In this document: one piece after another, positions 1 through 7,314 of the stretch
Layout of the letters: each line of letters begins with the position of its first letter
Numbering within the stretch: position 1 is the first letter of the stretch
Source: Phycisphaerales bacterium
Lineage (GTDB): Bacteria > Planctomycetota > Phycisphaerae > Tepidisphaerales > Tepidisphaeraceae
Length of the DNA stretch: 17,061 nt
Direction: 5' to 3'
Assembly: GCA_003153655.1 (NCBI GenBank)
Contig: PMAK01000089.1
Coordinates: forward strand, 7,878-24,938
Notes under the pieces: model-generated
What the model was told of the DNA's origin: nothing
Databases searched by the model: none
Seen by the model: only the letters and a program-made list of their open reading frames with translations
Made by a program: the position numbers and the translations under genes

Positions 1-487
1 ACACCGCTCCGTCGTTCGGTTGGTTGGCACTGCCGCTCCCCCACAAAGTCGTGCCATACAGGGTGCTGCCAGAGACGATCAGGCCAGAGGGGAAAGCAGC
101 TCCGCCGAGGACTTTGGACGGGGTGAGGACATTGAACGACGCCAGCACGGTGGGCGTGCCGCCGCTAGTGGGCACCGAGAACACTTCGCCATTGTTGTTG
201 GCACCGCCTTCTTCTGTAGTGCCGTAAAGGGTGCTGCCGGATAGGACTACGCCGTTGGGAGAGTCGCTGAACGAAGCCAGGGTGGTCAGGGTATAGCCGG
301 TTTGCGCCGGCGCGAAAGCGGCCAGTGGCCCCAGCGCCGCGAGCACAGCACCTGTCAGCCAGAGACGAATATTTGCGGCATCCTTCGGGTGCGCGAGCTT
401 GCTGACAACATTTTCCCCATGCTTCTTGCGGAAAGCGGCACAAACCAAGAAAGAGTGACTCATAGCGTATAGACAGGCCAACCGCAT
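1..487 (-). CDS. GloVer-repeat secreted protein, C-terminus beyond the left edge
   Basis: Partial gene reading leftward off the window; 162 codons are visible. I chose the ATG at 487-485 because AGGAGAGGAG lies 4 nt upstream, a very strong Shine-Dalgarno; an in-frame ATG at 463 has nothing comparable. Residues 1-41 form a long polar and basic leader, 42-60 are hydrophobic (LWLTGAVLAALGPLAAF), and APA-Q near residue 61 looks like a signal peptidase site. After that come units of the form GSTLYGTT..GG....G.VFS....GG.P.VLASF: one full copy at about residues 84-118 and the start of the next at about 140. This is the tandem GloVer repeat known from planctomycete, verrucomicrobial and acidobacterial surface proteins, which often carry a C-terminal anchor. 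The anchor, if there is one, is outside the window. Export is well supported; molecular function is unknown. The leader before the hydrophobic segment is unusually long. Confidence 0.8.
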   Translation of the reverse strand, partial: MRLACLYAMSHSFLVCAAFRKKHGENVVSKLAHPKDAANIRLWLTGAVLAALGPLAAFAPAQTGYTLTTLASFSDSPNGVVLSGSTLYGTTEEGGANNNGEVFSVPTSGGTPTVLASFNVLTPSKVLGGAAFPSGLIVSGSTLYGTTLWGSGSANQPNDGAV

Positions 488-1124
488 AAATCTCCTCTCC
501 TGACATTCACGAACGTTGCGGAACGAAATGAGAAACGGGGGTGATGAAAGGCCCCCCGAGGCCGATGCCTTCATGCGTCCAAACATTCTGACCCCGGTCA
601 TGCTACAAAAGCATTAGGAGTGTTGCAATTTGATTTCTGTAAAAAGTCTTTATACTTCAGTGGTTTATGTCGCGCGGAATGAGACAATTGCTTCGTCGAT
701 TGCGACGTGTATTACATCTCCAGGGAAATCGGATGGATGTGGAGGGTACGAAACGAACGGAAAGCATTTACGCATGGCGGAACGAACTAAGTGGCAGAGG
801 TGTAACTTCTACCTGGTTCTTCGTTCCCGTTTTGTCCAACTGAGATTTGCTAACCAACAACCGTGCAGCCATTCGACCGAGGTGATCACCTTGTAGCTCT
901 TACCATCGCGATGATTGCTGTCCGCATGATCGCGGGAAGCGCCATCCAGCGTTCCGAGACAAACGCAAGTCCCTGATCCTGCCCAACTGCTGTCGAACAT
1001 GCTGCGCTCGCCGCATCAACGGATTGTAACTCCTTGGACTCGTCCCCGCTTGGATTTGCAGCGGATTGGCCAACTGAGCTAATCGCCCGACGCGCCGCGA
1101 TATTAGCCGCTGCGCGGGACTCCA
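488..1124. other. Long intergenic stretch with no convincing gene
   Basis: About 637 nt lie between the GloVer start and the lgt stop. Short frames on both strands have no Shine-Dalgarno sequence, no recognisable domain and proline/arginine-rich or scrambled composition. A minus-strand piece near 1065-1090 resembles a tRNA D-arm but does not fold as a tRNA. The only signal I keep is the weak promoter for the GloVer gene. Confidence 0.5.
600..628 (-). promoter_or_regulatory. Candidate promoter of the GloVer gene
   Basis: On the minus strand TTGCAA (628-623) and TAGCAT (605-600) are separated by 17 nt, each matching 4 of 6 consensus bases. A start near 593 would leave a leader of about 105 nt before the ATG at 487. 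It is a weak match in AT-richer DNA. Confidence 0.25.
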
Positions 1125-2072
1125 TCAAGTTGAACTGCCTGTCGCGGGTAATCGGCCGACCAATTTCCACATGATGACGCCCGCCGCGGCGACAATTACT
1201 CCAAGGATCATGCTGATGCTCATGCCATAGATTTGTCCGTGGATGCGCAGCGTCAAAACGCTCGGCTCCACGCGGATCATTTCCAGGACGTATCGGGCGA
1301 AACCCTCCAGCATCAGCATGAGCGCAAAGACCCGCCCGTCGGCGTGCGGAAGACTTGGATATACGGTCAGTAGGCCGCATAGCAGGAAAGCGGTGAACGC
1401 GCTGTAGAGCTGCGTGGGATGAACCGGCAGGGAAGTGGTCGATGCCGCTTCCGCGCGAAGATTTGCCTCAGTGCTAATCGGCGGAATATGCGGGTTCATC
1501 AAACCCTTGGGGCTTTGCAGATCGATCGGCGCGGTAAGTTTTCCCTGCTCATATTGCTCGATGTAGACGTTCGAGAAATACGGAAACCGGATCGCCCACG
1601 GGGCATTGCATTGCTCACCGTAGCAGCAGCCATTAAGAAAGCAGCCGATGCGGCCGAAGCCAAGTCCGATCATGATCACCGGGGCGACGATATCCATGCC
1701 GAGCAGGATCGGGACTTTGCGGAACATCGCATAAAGAATGCAGCACGGCGTGGCTAGCAGGAGGCCGCCGTAAAACGTCAATCCGCCTTCGCGCGTGTTA
1801 ATGATGTTGCGGAGGTTCTGGAAAACGCTGAGATCGCCGCGCGTGTATTCAGGCAGATTTTCCAAAACGTGAAACAGGCGTGCGCCAATGAGGCCGGTTG
1901 CCAGCGCGATCAGGGTCGCGTCGACGAACAACTCGGGTTTGATCCCTTTGCGCGCTCCGAGCCATTGCGACAGTTTGACGCACGCCAGGAATGCCACGAC
2001 CAGCATCAAGCCATAGCCATAAATTGGAAATTCATGGCCGAAGAGATGAATACGGAAAAGTTCCTGGAGCAT
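1125..2072 (-). CDS. lgt: Phosphatidylglycerol--prolipoprotein diacylglyceryl transferase
   Basis: Lgt transfers the diacylglyceryl group of phosphatidylglycerol to the lipobox cysteine of prolipoproteins in the inner membrane, the first step of lipoprotein maturation. The 315-residue protein starts with the typical FPIYGYGLM segment and has several hydrophobic spans. It carries REGGLTFYGG at residues 94-103, where enterobacteria have the HGG motif and many other bacteria have YGG. The Lgt signature reads GRIGCFLNGCCYG at 140-152; cysteines at the NxE positions are common outside proteobacteria. The insert at about 170-215, before VHPTQLYSA, is longer than in E. coli. The C-terminal HGQIYGMSIS segment and last transmembrane helix are present. 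The ATG lies 4 nt after the panD stop with no clear ribosome site of its own, so translational coupling to panD is likely. Confidence 0.95.
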   Translation of the reverse strand: MLQELFRIHLFGHEFPIYGYGLMLVVAFLACVKLSQWLGARKGIKPELFVDATLIALATGLIGARLFHVLENLPEYTRGDLSVFQNLRNIINTREGGLTFYGGLLLATPCCILYAMFRKVPILLGMDIVAPVIMIGLGFGRIGCFLNGCCYGEQCNAPWAIRFPYFSNVYIEQYEQGKLTAPIDLQSPKGLMNPHIPPISTEANLRAEAASTTSLPVHPTQLYSAFTAFLLCGLLTVYPSLPHADGRVFALMLMLEGFARYVLEMIRVEPSVLTLRIHGQIYGMSISMILGVIVAAAGVIMWKLVGRLPATGSST

Positions 2073-2076
2073 AGAA

Positions 2077-2451
2077 TCAGCTGACCGTCGGTAGATTGAG
2101 TATCTCAGTCGCCTTGTTTTGTGCGTTTACGATCACGGTGCGAGTAGTATGGCCTTCAATTTCGGATGGATCGACCAGCGTAAACGCCATGATGATGACG
2201 CGATTTCCCGCATGGGACAGGCGAGCAGCCGCGCCGTTGATGCCGATGATTCCGCTGCCGCGGTCGCCGGGAATGATGTAAGTTTCAAAGCGGTTGCCGT
2301 TCTCGCAATCGGCGACGAGGACCGCTTCGTTGGGGAGTAAGCCGCTGGCGGCAAGCAGATCGCGGTCGATGGTGATGCTGCCGTGATAGTTCGCATCGGT
2401 CATGGTGACGGTGGCGTTGTGAATCTTTGCCTTCAATAGCTTGATCAACAT
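2077..2451 (-). CDS. panD: Aspartate 1-decarboxylase proenzyme
   Basis: PanD makes beta-alanine from L-aspartate for pantothenate and coenzyme A synthesis in the cytoplasm. The 124-residue length is normal for the bacterial pyruvoyl enzyme. YHGSITID places the self-cleavage bond at Gly24-Ser25, the E. coli numbering; Ser25 becomes the pyruvoyl group. Lys9, Arg54 and Tyr58, the substrate and processing residues, are all in place, as is NGAAARL at about 72-78. It follows panC by 30 nt and precedes lgt by 4 nt on the same strand, so the three genes probably share one transcript. PanC uses its beta-alanine product directly. No separate PanM/PanZ-like maturation factor is visible here. Confidence 0.97.
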   Translation of the reverse strand: MLIKLLKAKIHNATVTMTDANYHGSITIDRDLLAASGLLPNEAVLVADCENGNRFETYIIPGDRGSGIIGINGAAARLSHAGNRVIIMAFTLVDPSEIEGHTTRTVIVNAQNKATEILNLPTVS

Positions 2452-2481
2452 TGTCGTTTGATTGTAGGGGATCGGGCGGCT

Positions 2482-3357
2482 TCAAGGAATCAGCATGACG
2501 TTGTCAATCAAACGGGTCTTCCCAACGCGCGCTGCGACGGCGATCAATGTGGGGGTGGAAACGACCTGAATGTCTTTCAGTGTCTGCGCGTCAACTGCCG
2601 CGACATAGTCGATCGATAGCGGGACTCGTCCCTGATTTCCCGGATCCAGAAGAATGTTCTGCGCGGTGGCCAGCAGGCGATTGGTTTGTCGAATCCCCTT
2701 GGCAAATTCGTCGCGGGCAGCGAAAAGCGCGCGGCTGATAGACAGGCCTCGCTCGCGCTCATTGGCCGATAGGTATTGATTTCTACTGCTCATCGCCAGG
2801 CCGTCCGGCTCTCGAAGAGTCTGTCCGGGCACTATTTCGGTCGGCCAATTGAGCGCATCAGCCATCGCGCGAATCACGAGGTATTGCTGGTAATCTTTTT
2901 GTCCGAAGCAGGCAACGTCCGGACGAATAATATTGAACAGCTTGGCGACGACCTGGCAAACCCCCTTAAAATGATTGGGACGAATTCGGCCTTCAAGAAC
3001 GTTGCTGAGGTTCGGAATATCGAGATGAACTTCTGGAAAAAAGTTGGGCAGATACATCTGCTCCACCGGCGGATTGAAGACCAGATCGACGCCGGCGTCG
3101 CGGCATTTTGCCAGGTCATCCTCGATCGGCCGCGGGTATTTGTTGAAATCCTCCCGCGGGCCAAATTGCGTTGGATTGACAAAAATGCTGACCGCGACCT
3201 TGGGAGCGTGCTTTCGCGCAAGTTCGATAAGCGATAGATGCCCGGCATGCAGGGCTCCCATCGTCGGCACCAGCGCCATGCGGCCAAGTTTGTCCCGCTC
3301 GGTGCGAGCGTCGGAAATAGTCTGAGCAAGAATCATGATGTCGGCCGACTGTACCAT
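2482..3357 (-). CDS. panC: Pantothenate synthetase (pantoate--beta-alanine ligase)
   Basis: PanC condenses pantoate and beta-alanine at the expense of ATP, through a pantoyl-adenylate, to give pantothenate. VPTMGALHAGH contains the HxGH nucleotide-binding motif. NPTQFGPREDFNKYPR, FGQKDYQQY and the KMSKS-like segment SSRNQYLS are all recognisable, and the length fits the family. The start is uncertain. I prefer the ATG at 3357 (MVQSAD), which has GGGGTGG just upstream, though close. An ATG at 3381 would add eight residues without any ribosome site, and one at 3336 (MILAQT) would also fit the family length. It is the first gene of panC-panD-lgt and diverges from the S10 peptidase, so the promoter should lie in or overlap the segment between them. 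The panB partner is not in this window. Confidence 0.95.
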   Translation of the reverse strand: MVQSADIMILAQTISDARTERDKLGRMALVPTMGALHAGHLSLIELARKHAPKVAVSIFVNPTQFGPREDFNKYPRPIEDDLAKCRDAGVDLVFNPPVEQMYLPNFFPEVHLDIPNLSNVLEGRIRPNHFKGVCQVVAKLFNIIRPDVACFGQKDYQQYLVIRAMADALNWPTEIVPGQTLREPDGLAMSSRNQYLSANERERGLSISRALFAARDEFAKGIRQTNRLLATAQNILLDPGNQGRVPLSIDYVAAVDAQTLKDIQVVSTPTLIAVAARVGKTRLIDNVMLIP

Positions 3358-3432
3358 GGCCACCCCGGTTGCGGCTATCATGGGACGGGAATGGAAACTT
3401 CAGATATCGGATTTGCAAAAGGAGTTAAACGC

Positions 3433-4950
3433 ATGCGATGGCTGGCGATCGCGGTAATCGTTTTTGTGACGACAGGCGCGAGAGGCGAGGCGGAACCGTC
3501 GCCACCTGCGAGCCGGCCTACGACGCGCGCCGACCACGCATCGTCAGACGATAAAATTTCCACAACGCATCACTCCGTCAAGATCGGGGCGGCAAAGGTC
3601 AATTACACGGCGATGGCCGGCACGATGTTGATGAAAGACGAAGAGGGAAAGCCGCGCGCGAATTTCTTTTTCGTGTCATATACCAAAGAGCCAACGACCC
3701 GGCCGGAAGATCGGCCGATTACGTTTGTCTTCAACGGCGGCCCCGGTGCCGCCGCGGTTTGGCTTCATCTCGGCGCCGTCGGCCCCAAGCGCGTGGCTTT
3801 GGAACACGATGGAATTCCCGGGCCGCCACCGCATGGATTGATTGACAACGACCAATCATGGCTGGATGTGAGCGATCTGGTGTTCATCGATCCGGTCGGC
3901 ACGGGATACAGCCGTCCGGCGGAGGGACAAAAAGCTTCCGATTTCTATGGCGTGCAACCCGATTTAGAATCCGTAGGACAGTTTATCCGCTTGTACCTCA
4001 CCCGATACGAAAGGTGGGAAAGCCCGAAATTCCTGGCTGGCGAGAGCTACGGAACCACGCGCGCCGCGGCGTTGTCCGCTCATCTTCTGAATAGCTATGG
4101 CATCGATCTAAACGGAATCATTTTGATGTCCACCGTGTTGAATTTTCAAACGCTGAATCCGACCGATGGGAATGATCTTCCGTATGCTCTCTACTTGCCG
4201 TCATATACCGCGATTGCGGTGTACCACCACAAGCTGGAAACCGCGCAGGAAGATCTGCTGCTCGGCGAAGTTCAGCAATATGCCACACATGAGTATCTCG
4301 ATGCATTGGCCAAAGGGGCGGCCCTGAGTAAAGACGCTCGGGATGATGTGGTGGCGCATCTCGCGCGATACACCGGACTGCCGCCCGACGTGATCGACAA
4401 AGCGAATTTGCGAATTGCCCCCGACTTTTTCCGCAAGCAGTTGCTCAACGATCAGCGCCTGATTCTCGGCAGATACGACGCACGAATCACCGGGCTCGAT
4501 GCCAGCCCCGCGTCCGGAGGCCCCGAATATGATCCCAGTTACACTCTCTATTTGCCGGTCTATGCGGGGGCTTTCAATGATTACATCCGGCGTCAACTGA
4601 AATATGAGTCGGACCTCGACTACAAGGTTCTGAGCGAGAGCGTCGGCCCATGGGATTTCGGACGCAACGGTTTCGGATATCTCAACGTTACTGGCGATCT
4701 TCGCTCGGCCATGCTCGATAATCCGAATCTGAAGGTTCTGGTATGCAGCGGCTACGAGGATCTGGCGACGCCTTTTCTCGCATCCAAATACACCTTCGAC
4801 CAACTCGATCTGACCGATCGACTCCAGGCCAACGTCACGCAAACGTTCTATCACAGCGGCCACATGATCTATCACGATCCGGCATCGCTGGTGCAATTGA
4901 AGGAAAATGTAGCGGCATTCATCGCGGCAGCGACAAAGCGGGGGGGCTGA
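3433..4950 (+). CDS. Secreted S10-family serine carboxypeptidase
   Basis: A 505-residue alpha/beta-hydrolase peptidase expected to remove C-terminal residues from peptides outside the cytoplasm. I placed the start at 3433 because AAAAGGAG ends 8 nt upstream and MRWLAIAVIVFVTTGARG then forms a Sec signal peptide with cleavage near residue 20; the frame is open further upstream but that part overlaps panC. S10 landmarks in order: NGGPG at 101-105 (oxyanion region), GESYG with nucleophile Ser205, YEDLATP with the likely catalytic Asp443, and SGHM with His477. A proline-rich linker (about 23-40) separates the signal peptide from the catalytic domain. The family is well known in eukaryotic vacuoles; the bacterial branch is common in acidobacteria and planctomycetes. 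The exact substrate is unknown. Confidence 0.9.
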   Translation: MRWLAIAVIVFVTTGARGEAEPSPPASRPTTRADHASSDDKISTTHHSVKIGAAKVNYTAMAGTMLMKDEEGKPRANFFFVSYTKEPTTRPEDRPITFVFNGGPGAAAVWLHLGAVGPKRVALEHDGIPGPPPHGLIDNDQSWLDVSDLVFIDPVGTGYSRPAEGQKASDFYGVQPDLESVGQFIRLYLTRYERWESPKFLAGESYGTTRAAALSAHLLNSYGIDLNGIILMSTVLNFQTLNPTDGNDLPYALYLPSYTAIAVYHHKLETAQEDLLLGEVQQYATHEYLDALAKGAALSKDARDDVVAHLARYTGLPPDVIDKANLRIAPDFFRKQLLNDQRLILGRYDARITGLDASPASGGPEYDPSYTLYLPVYAGAFNDYIRRQLKYESDLDYKVLSESVGPWDFGRNGFGYLNVTGDLRSAMLDNPNLKVLVCSGYEDLATPFLASKYTFDQLDLTDRLQANVTQTFYHSGHMIYHDPASLVQLKENVAAFIAAATKRGG

Positions 4951-4984
4951 ACCGCCAATGGATCGCGCAACCTTCCCAATAGAG

Positions 4985-4993
4985 TGCTAAAAT
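4985..4993 (+). promoter_or_regulatory. Candidate extended -10 promoter for hisF
   Basis: TGCTAAAAT at 4985-4993 is an extended -10 (TG, one base, then TAAAAT, 5 of 6 matches). The -35 region at about 4965-4970 (GCGCAA) is poor, as is usual for extended -10 promoters. It would start transcription near 5000, about 28 nt before the hisF ATG. Confidence 0.35.
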
Positions 4994-5027
4994 CTCAGCG
5001 GTAGATCCACCGCCGGATCATCAATAC

Positions 5028-5798
5028 ATGCTCACCAAGCGAATCATTCCGTGTCTGGACGTCGATCGGGGTCGCGTCGTCAAAGGCGTGAAGTTCTTCG
5101 ATCACGTCGATGCCGGCGATCCCGTCGCGCAGGCCCGGAAATATCAGGAGGATGGCGCAGACGAACTGGTCTTCTACGACATTTCCGCCAGCCACGAAGG
5201 CCGGCAGATCATGGCCGACCTTGTCGCGCAGGTCATGGACGAGATTTTCATGCCGCTGACCGTTGGAGGCGGCATCCGTACGCTGGATGATGCGACACGT
5301 CTCATCCAGGCCGGTGCGGAAAAGGTGAGTCTGAATTCGGCGGCCGTTAAAAATCCAACCCTGATCGCGGAGGTCGCCCGAAAATTCGGCCGCTGCGCAA
5401 CTGTCCTGGGATTAGACGCCAATCGGGTCACCAAAGATGGCGTCGAAACGTGGGAAGTGTTCATCAATGGCGGCCGCGTCGGCACCGGGATTCGTGTGAT
5501 GGACTGGATCAAAAAAGCGGAGGAACTCGGCGCCGGCGAGATTGTGCTGAATGCGATGAATGCCGACGGGACGACGGCAGGATATGACATCGAGATGACT
5601 GCCGCCGTTAGTGATGCGGTGAAAATTCCCGTTGTCGCCAGCGGTGGGGCGGGCAGTCCGGAGCATATGCTGGACGTATTGACCAAAGGCTGCGCCGATG
5701 CCGCACTGGCCGCCAGCATTTTCCACTTCGGGACCTATTCAATTGGCCAAGTGAAGGAATTCTTGGCCGGCCACGGCGTCAGTATTCGCCTTATTTGA
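5028..5798 (+). CDS. hisF: Imidazole glycerol phosphate synthase, cyclase subunit
   Basis: HisF is the (beta-alpha)8-barrel that takes ammonia from the HisH glutaminase and converts PRFAR to imidazole glycerol phosphate and AICAR, linking histidine and purine synthesis. The protein has the expected 256 residues. RIIPCLDVD puts catalytic Asp11 in place, and LGLDANR gives the second catalytic Asp130. VGGGIRT (79-85), NSAAV (103-107) and ASGGAG form the phosphate-binding loops. The only oddity is LGLDANR where many homologues have AIDAKR. No other his gene adjoins it, so the histidine genes appear scattered. Its stop codon is 2 nt from the stop of the convergent kinase-like gene, with no terminator between them. 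Confidence 0.97.
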   Translation: MLTKRIIPCLDVDRGRVVKGVKFFDHVDAGDPVAQARKYQEDGADELVFYDISASHEGRQIMADLVAQVMDEIFMPLTVGGGIRTLDDATRLIQAGAEKVSLNSAAVKNPTLIAEVARKFGRCATVLGLDANRVTKDGVETWEVFINGGRVGTGIRVMDWIKKAEELGAGEIVLNAMNADGTTAGYDIEMTAAVSDAVKIPVVASGGAGSPEHMLDVLTKGCADAALAASIFHFGTYSIGQVKEFLAGHGVSIRLI

Positions 5799-5800
5799 CG

Positions 5801-6547
5801 TTATTTCTCGCTGGTGATCGATCCCGGCGCCGGATAGTTACAGCTGTCGAGATATGCCGTCACTTCCCGCCGGAGTTGGCGTTGAATCGCGCGAGGGTCT
5901 TGCCGTGCATCCACGCAATGAAAGCCGAATTCCTCCGACAGGATGTTAAATTGCTGAATTAATTCAGTTTGATAGGCCATGAAGCTGTCGTATAGATCGT
6001 CGCCGTAACTCATATCCAGGCCGCTCTCCCAATAGTTCATCTTCCCCGCTTCAAGCACGCGCGGCACGAGATCTTCCACGCCAAGTTGCAGGTAAAACAC
6101 CAAATCCGGCTGCACCGCAAACCCGAAAAGATCGCGCAGCCAATCTTTGCCCGCGGCGCGCGCGATGCCTCTGGCGAGCAGGGTGTAGATGTACCGGTCG
6201 GCCAGGACGATGAACCCGCTGCGGAGGGCTGGGATGATCTGGTATTCCATTCGGTCGGCCAGGTCCGTCGCGTACATCAGGCAATACGTGAGCCGGTGGA
6301 GCGAATGGCCTTCCTTGGCATCGGTGATGGCCTTGCCCACCAGTTTGCTCCGTGTCCAGCCGGTGTCGATGACGGCATAACCCTGCACTTCAAGCCATTC
6401 CTTCAACATGACCAATTGTGTGCTGCGTCCGCAGCCATCGGTGCCTTCGATGACGATTAGCTTTCCCATGCAACCGTCGCGCGGGAGGTAAGGCATCGCG
6501 TGGCCCATATAGCGGAATTGAGAATTTGTCGTGGATTCAACGGACAT
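5801..6547 (-). CDS. Thymidylate-kinase-like P-loop protein with an altered Walker A motif
   Basis: A 248-residue protein of the thymidylate kinase superfamily and the last gene of a four-gene minus-strand run. KLIVIEGTDGCGRSTQ (29-44) is the P-loop, but the invariant Walker A lysine is arginine (Arg41). LADRYIYT (115-122) matches the TMK DRY motif, and PDLVFYLQL is the conserved strand after the lid region. The usual TREPG substrate motif is replaced by DTGWTRSKLV, and the SSxAYQ segment after DRY is missing. The start at 6547 has GGTGAA 4 nt upstream; an inner ATG at 6469 would give a 222-residue form. The neighbouring upstream gene is a clear paralogue, 26 nt away. The protein could be an inactive or regulatory partner of that paralogue, or a kinase with a changed mechanism. 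Annotating it simply as dTMP kinase would be overconfident. Confidence 0.82.
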   Translation of the reverse strand: MSVESTTNSQFRYMGHAMPYLPRDGCMGKLIVIEGTDGCGRSTQLVMLKEWLEVQGYAVIDTGWTRSKLVGKAITDAKEGHSLHRLTYCLMYATDLADRMEYQIIPALRSGFIVLADRYIYTLLARGIARAAGKDWLRDLFGFAVQPDLVFYLQLGVEDLVPRVLEAGKMNYWESGLDMSYGDDLYDSFMAYQTELIQQFNILSEEFGFHCVDARQDPRAIQRQLRREVTAYLDSCNYPAPGSITSEK

Positions 6548-6573
6548 TGTTCACCATGAATTCAAATAATTCT

Positions 6574-7263
6574 TTACGCCTGCTGAGCAGCATCAACCTT
6601 GTAGTCTTCGAGTGTTTCATCAATAAAATGCCGCACGATCTGCTGCTGGCCGCCGATGCTTTGGGTTGCGCCGATTTCGGTCAAGCCATATTCGTGCGTA
6701 ATGCTGGCATATTCGTCCAAAATGCGGCCCTGGAATAGCTTGAAGCTACTGACCATGTCCGTCGCCAGCCCCAGGTCCATCCCCGCTTCATAATCCTTAA
6801 GCTTAGTTCTTCCGGAGAGAAGCCGGGAAACGCTGACATCAATGGGGACATTGAAATAAAACGCGCGATCAGGCCGAGGCGCAAATTGATAAACCCGCCG
6901 CACCCAATCGCGCTCGCATCCACGGACAACGTCGCGAGCGAACGCGGTGTAAACGTATCGGTCGGCCAGCACGATCATCCCCGCTTTCAGCGGCGGCAGG
7001 ATGCTATGCACGAGTCGATGCGCGAAATCCGTTGCGTGCAGCAGCGAAAACGTCATCGGCGTAAGGGACATTTTCTTCTTTCCCTTTTTGGTGATCGCCT
7101 TCACCAGGTCCGCGCTGTTCCACTCGGTAAAAAATGGCCGCAGTCCCTTCGCCTGCAGGTAGCGCATCGCGAGCTGCAATTGCGTGCTCTTCCCCGATCC
7201 GTCAATGCCCTCGACGACGATCAGCTTTCCAGGAAAATTATGAGGCGTCAGTAGCGAATCCAT
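6574..7263 (-). CDS. Thymidylate-kinase-like P-loop kinase
   Basis: A 229-residue protein of the thymidylate kinase superfamily with an intact P-loop, KLIVVEGIDGSGKSTQ, Lys25 being the Walker A lysine. LADRYVYT (99-106) is the DRY motif, and PDRAFYFNV follows. In place of TREPG it has TEWNSADLV followed by a lysine cluster (KKGKKK, about 59-64), and after DRY it reads AFARDVVRG instead of the thymidylate-contacting SSxAYQ. These differences suggest a subfamily with a different phosphoryl acceptor. I recall similar kinase-like proteins with an EW..S motif from other bacteria, but have not checked them. I placed the start at the ATG at 7263; a TTG at 7272 is possible, and neither has a strong ribosome site. 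It lies 51 nt downstream of the Ppx/GppA gene and 26 nt upstream of its paralogue, consistent with co-transcription. Confidence 0.85.
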   Translation of the reverse strand: MDSLLTPHNFPGKLIVVEGIDGSGKSTQLQLAMRYLQAKGLRPFFTEWNSADLVKAITKKGKKKMSLTPMTFSLLHATDFAHRLVHSILPPLKAGMIVLADRYVYTAFARDVVRGCERDWVRRVYQFAPRPDRAFYFNVPIDVSVSRLLSGRTKLKDYEAGMDLGLATDMVSSFKLFQGRILDEYASITHEYGLTEIGATQSIGGQQQIVRHFIDETLEDYKVDAAQQA

Positions 7264-7314
7264 AAAAACCAATCCATTCCCGAAGCAAACACGGCACGGC
7301 CGTTATCACATCTC

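Noticed and set aside
630-896. Plus-strand open frame of 88 codons in the left intergenic stretch.
   Set aside because: It has no ribosome site and no recognisable domain, and its composition is unlike the neighbouring genes.
1040-1100. tRNA-like sequence on the minus strand (GGGCGATTAGCTCAGTTGG, with a 5-bp hairpin CCGCT/AGCGG after it).
   Set aside because: The D-arm-like start is striking, but the D-stem lacks its partner, the anticodon loop would have 9 nt without U33, no proper T-arm exists, and no ATCGCCC acceptor partner is found downstream. It may be a decayed fragment or chance.
809-1380. Minus-strand open frames between the GloVer gene and lgt, one with NHRDGKSYKVITSVEWL that vaguely recalls the C-terminal H...DG motif of planctomycete pseudopilin-like proteins.
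   Set aside because: The match is too short and gapped, there is no N-terminal methylation motif, and the longer frame overlaps lgt in a different phase.
3238-3432. In-frame upstream extension of the S10 peptidase by 65 codons.
   Set aside because: It overlaps panC antisense, lacks a ribosome site, and would bury the signal peptide; the ATG at 3433 has a good Shine-Dalgarno.
4201-4896. A 231-codon minus-strand frame inside the S10 peptidase.
   Set aside because: It is the complementary-frame shadow of a gene with clear catalytic motifs.
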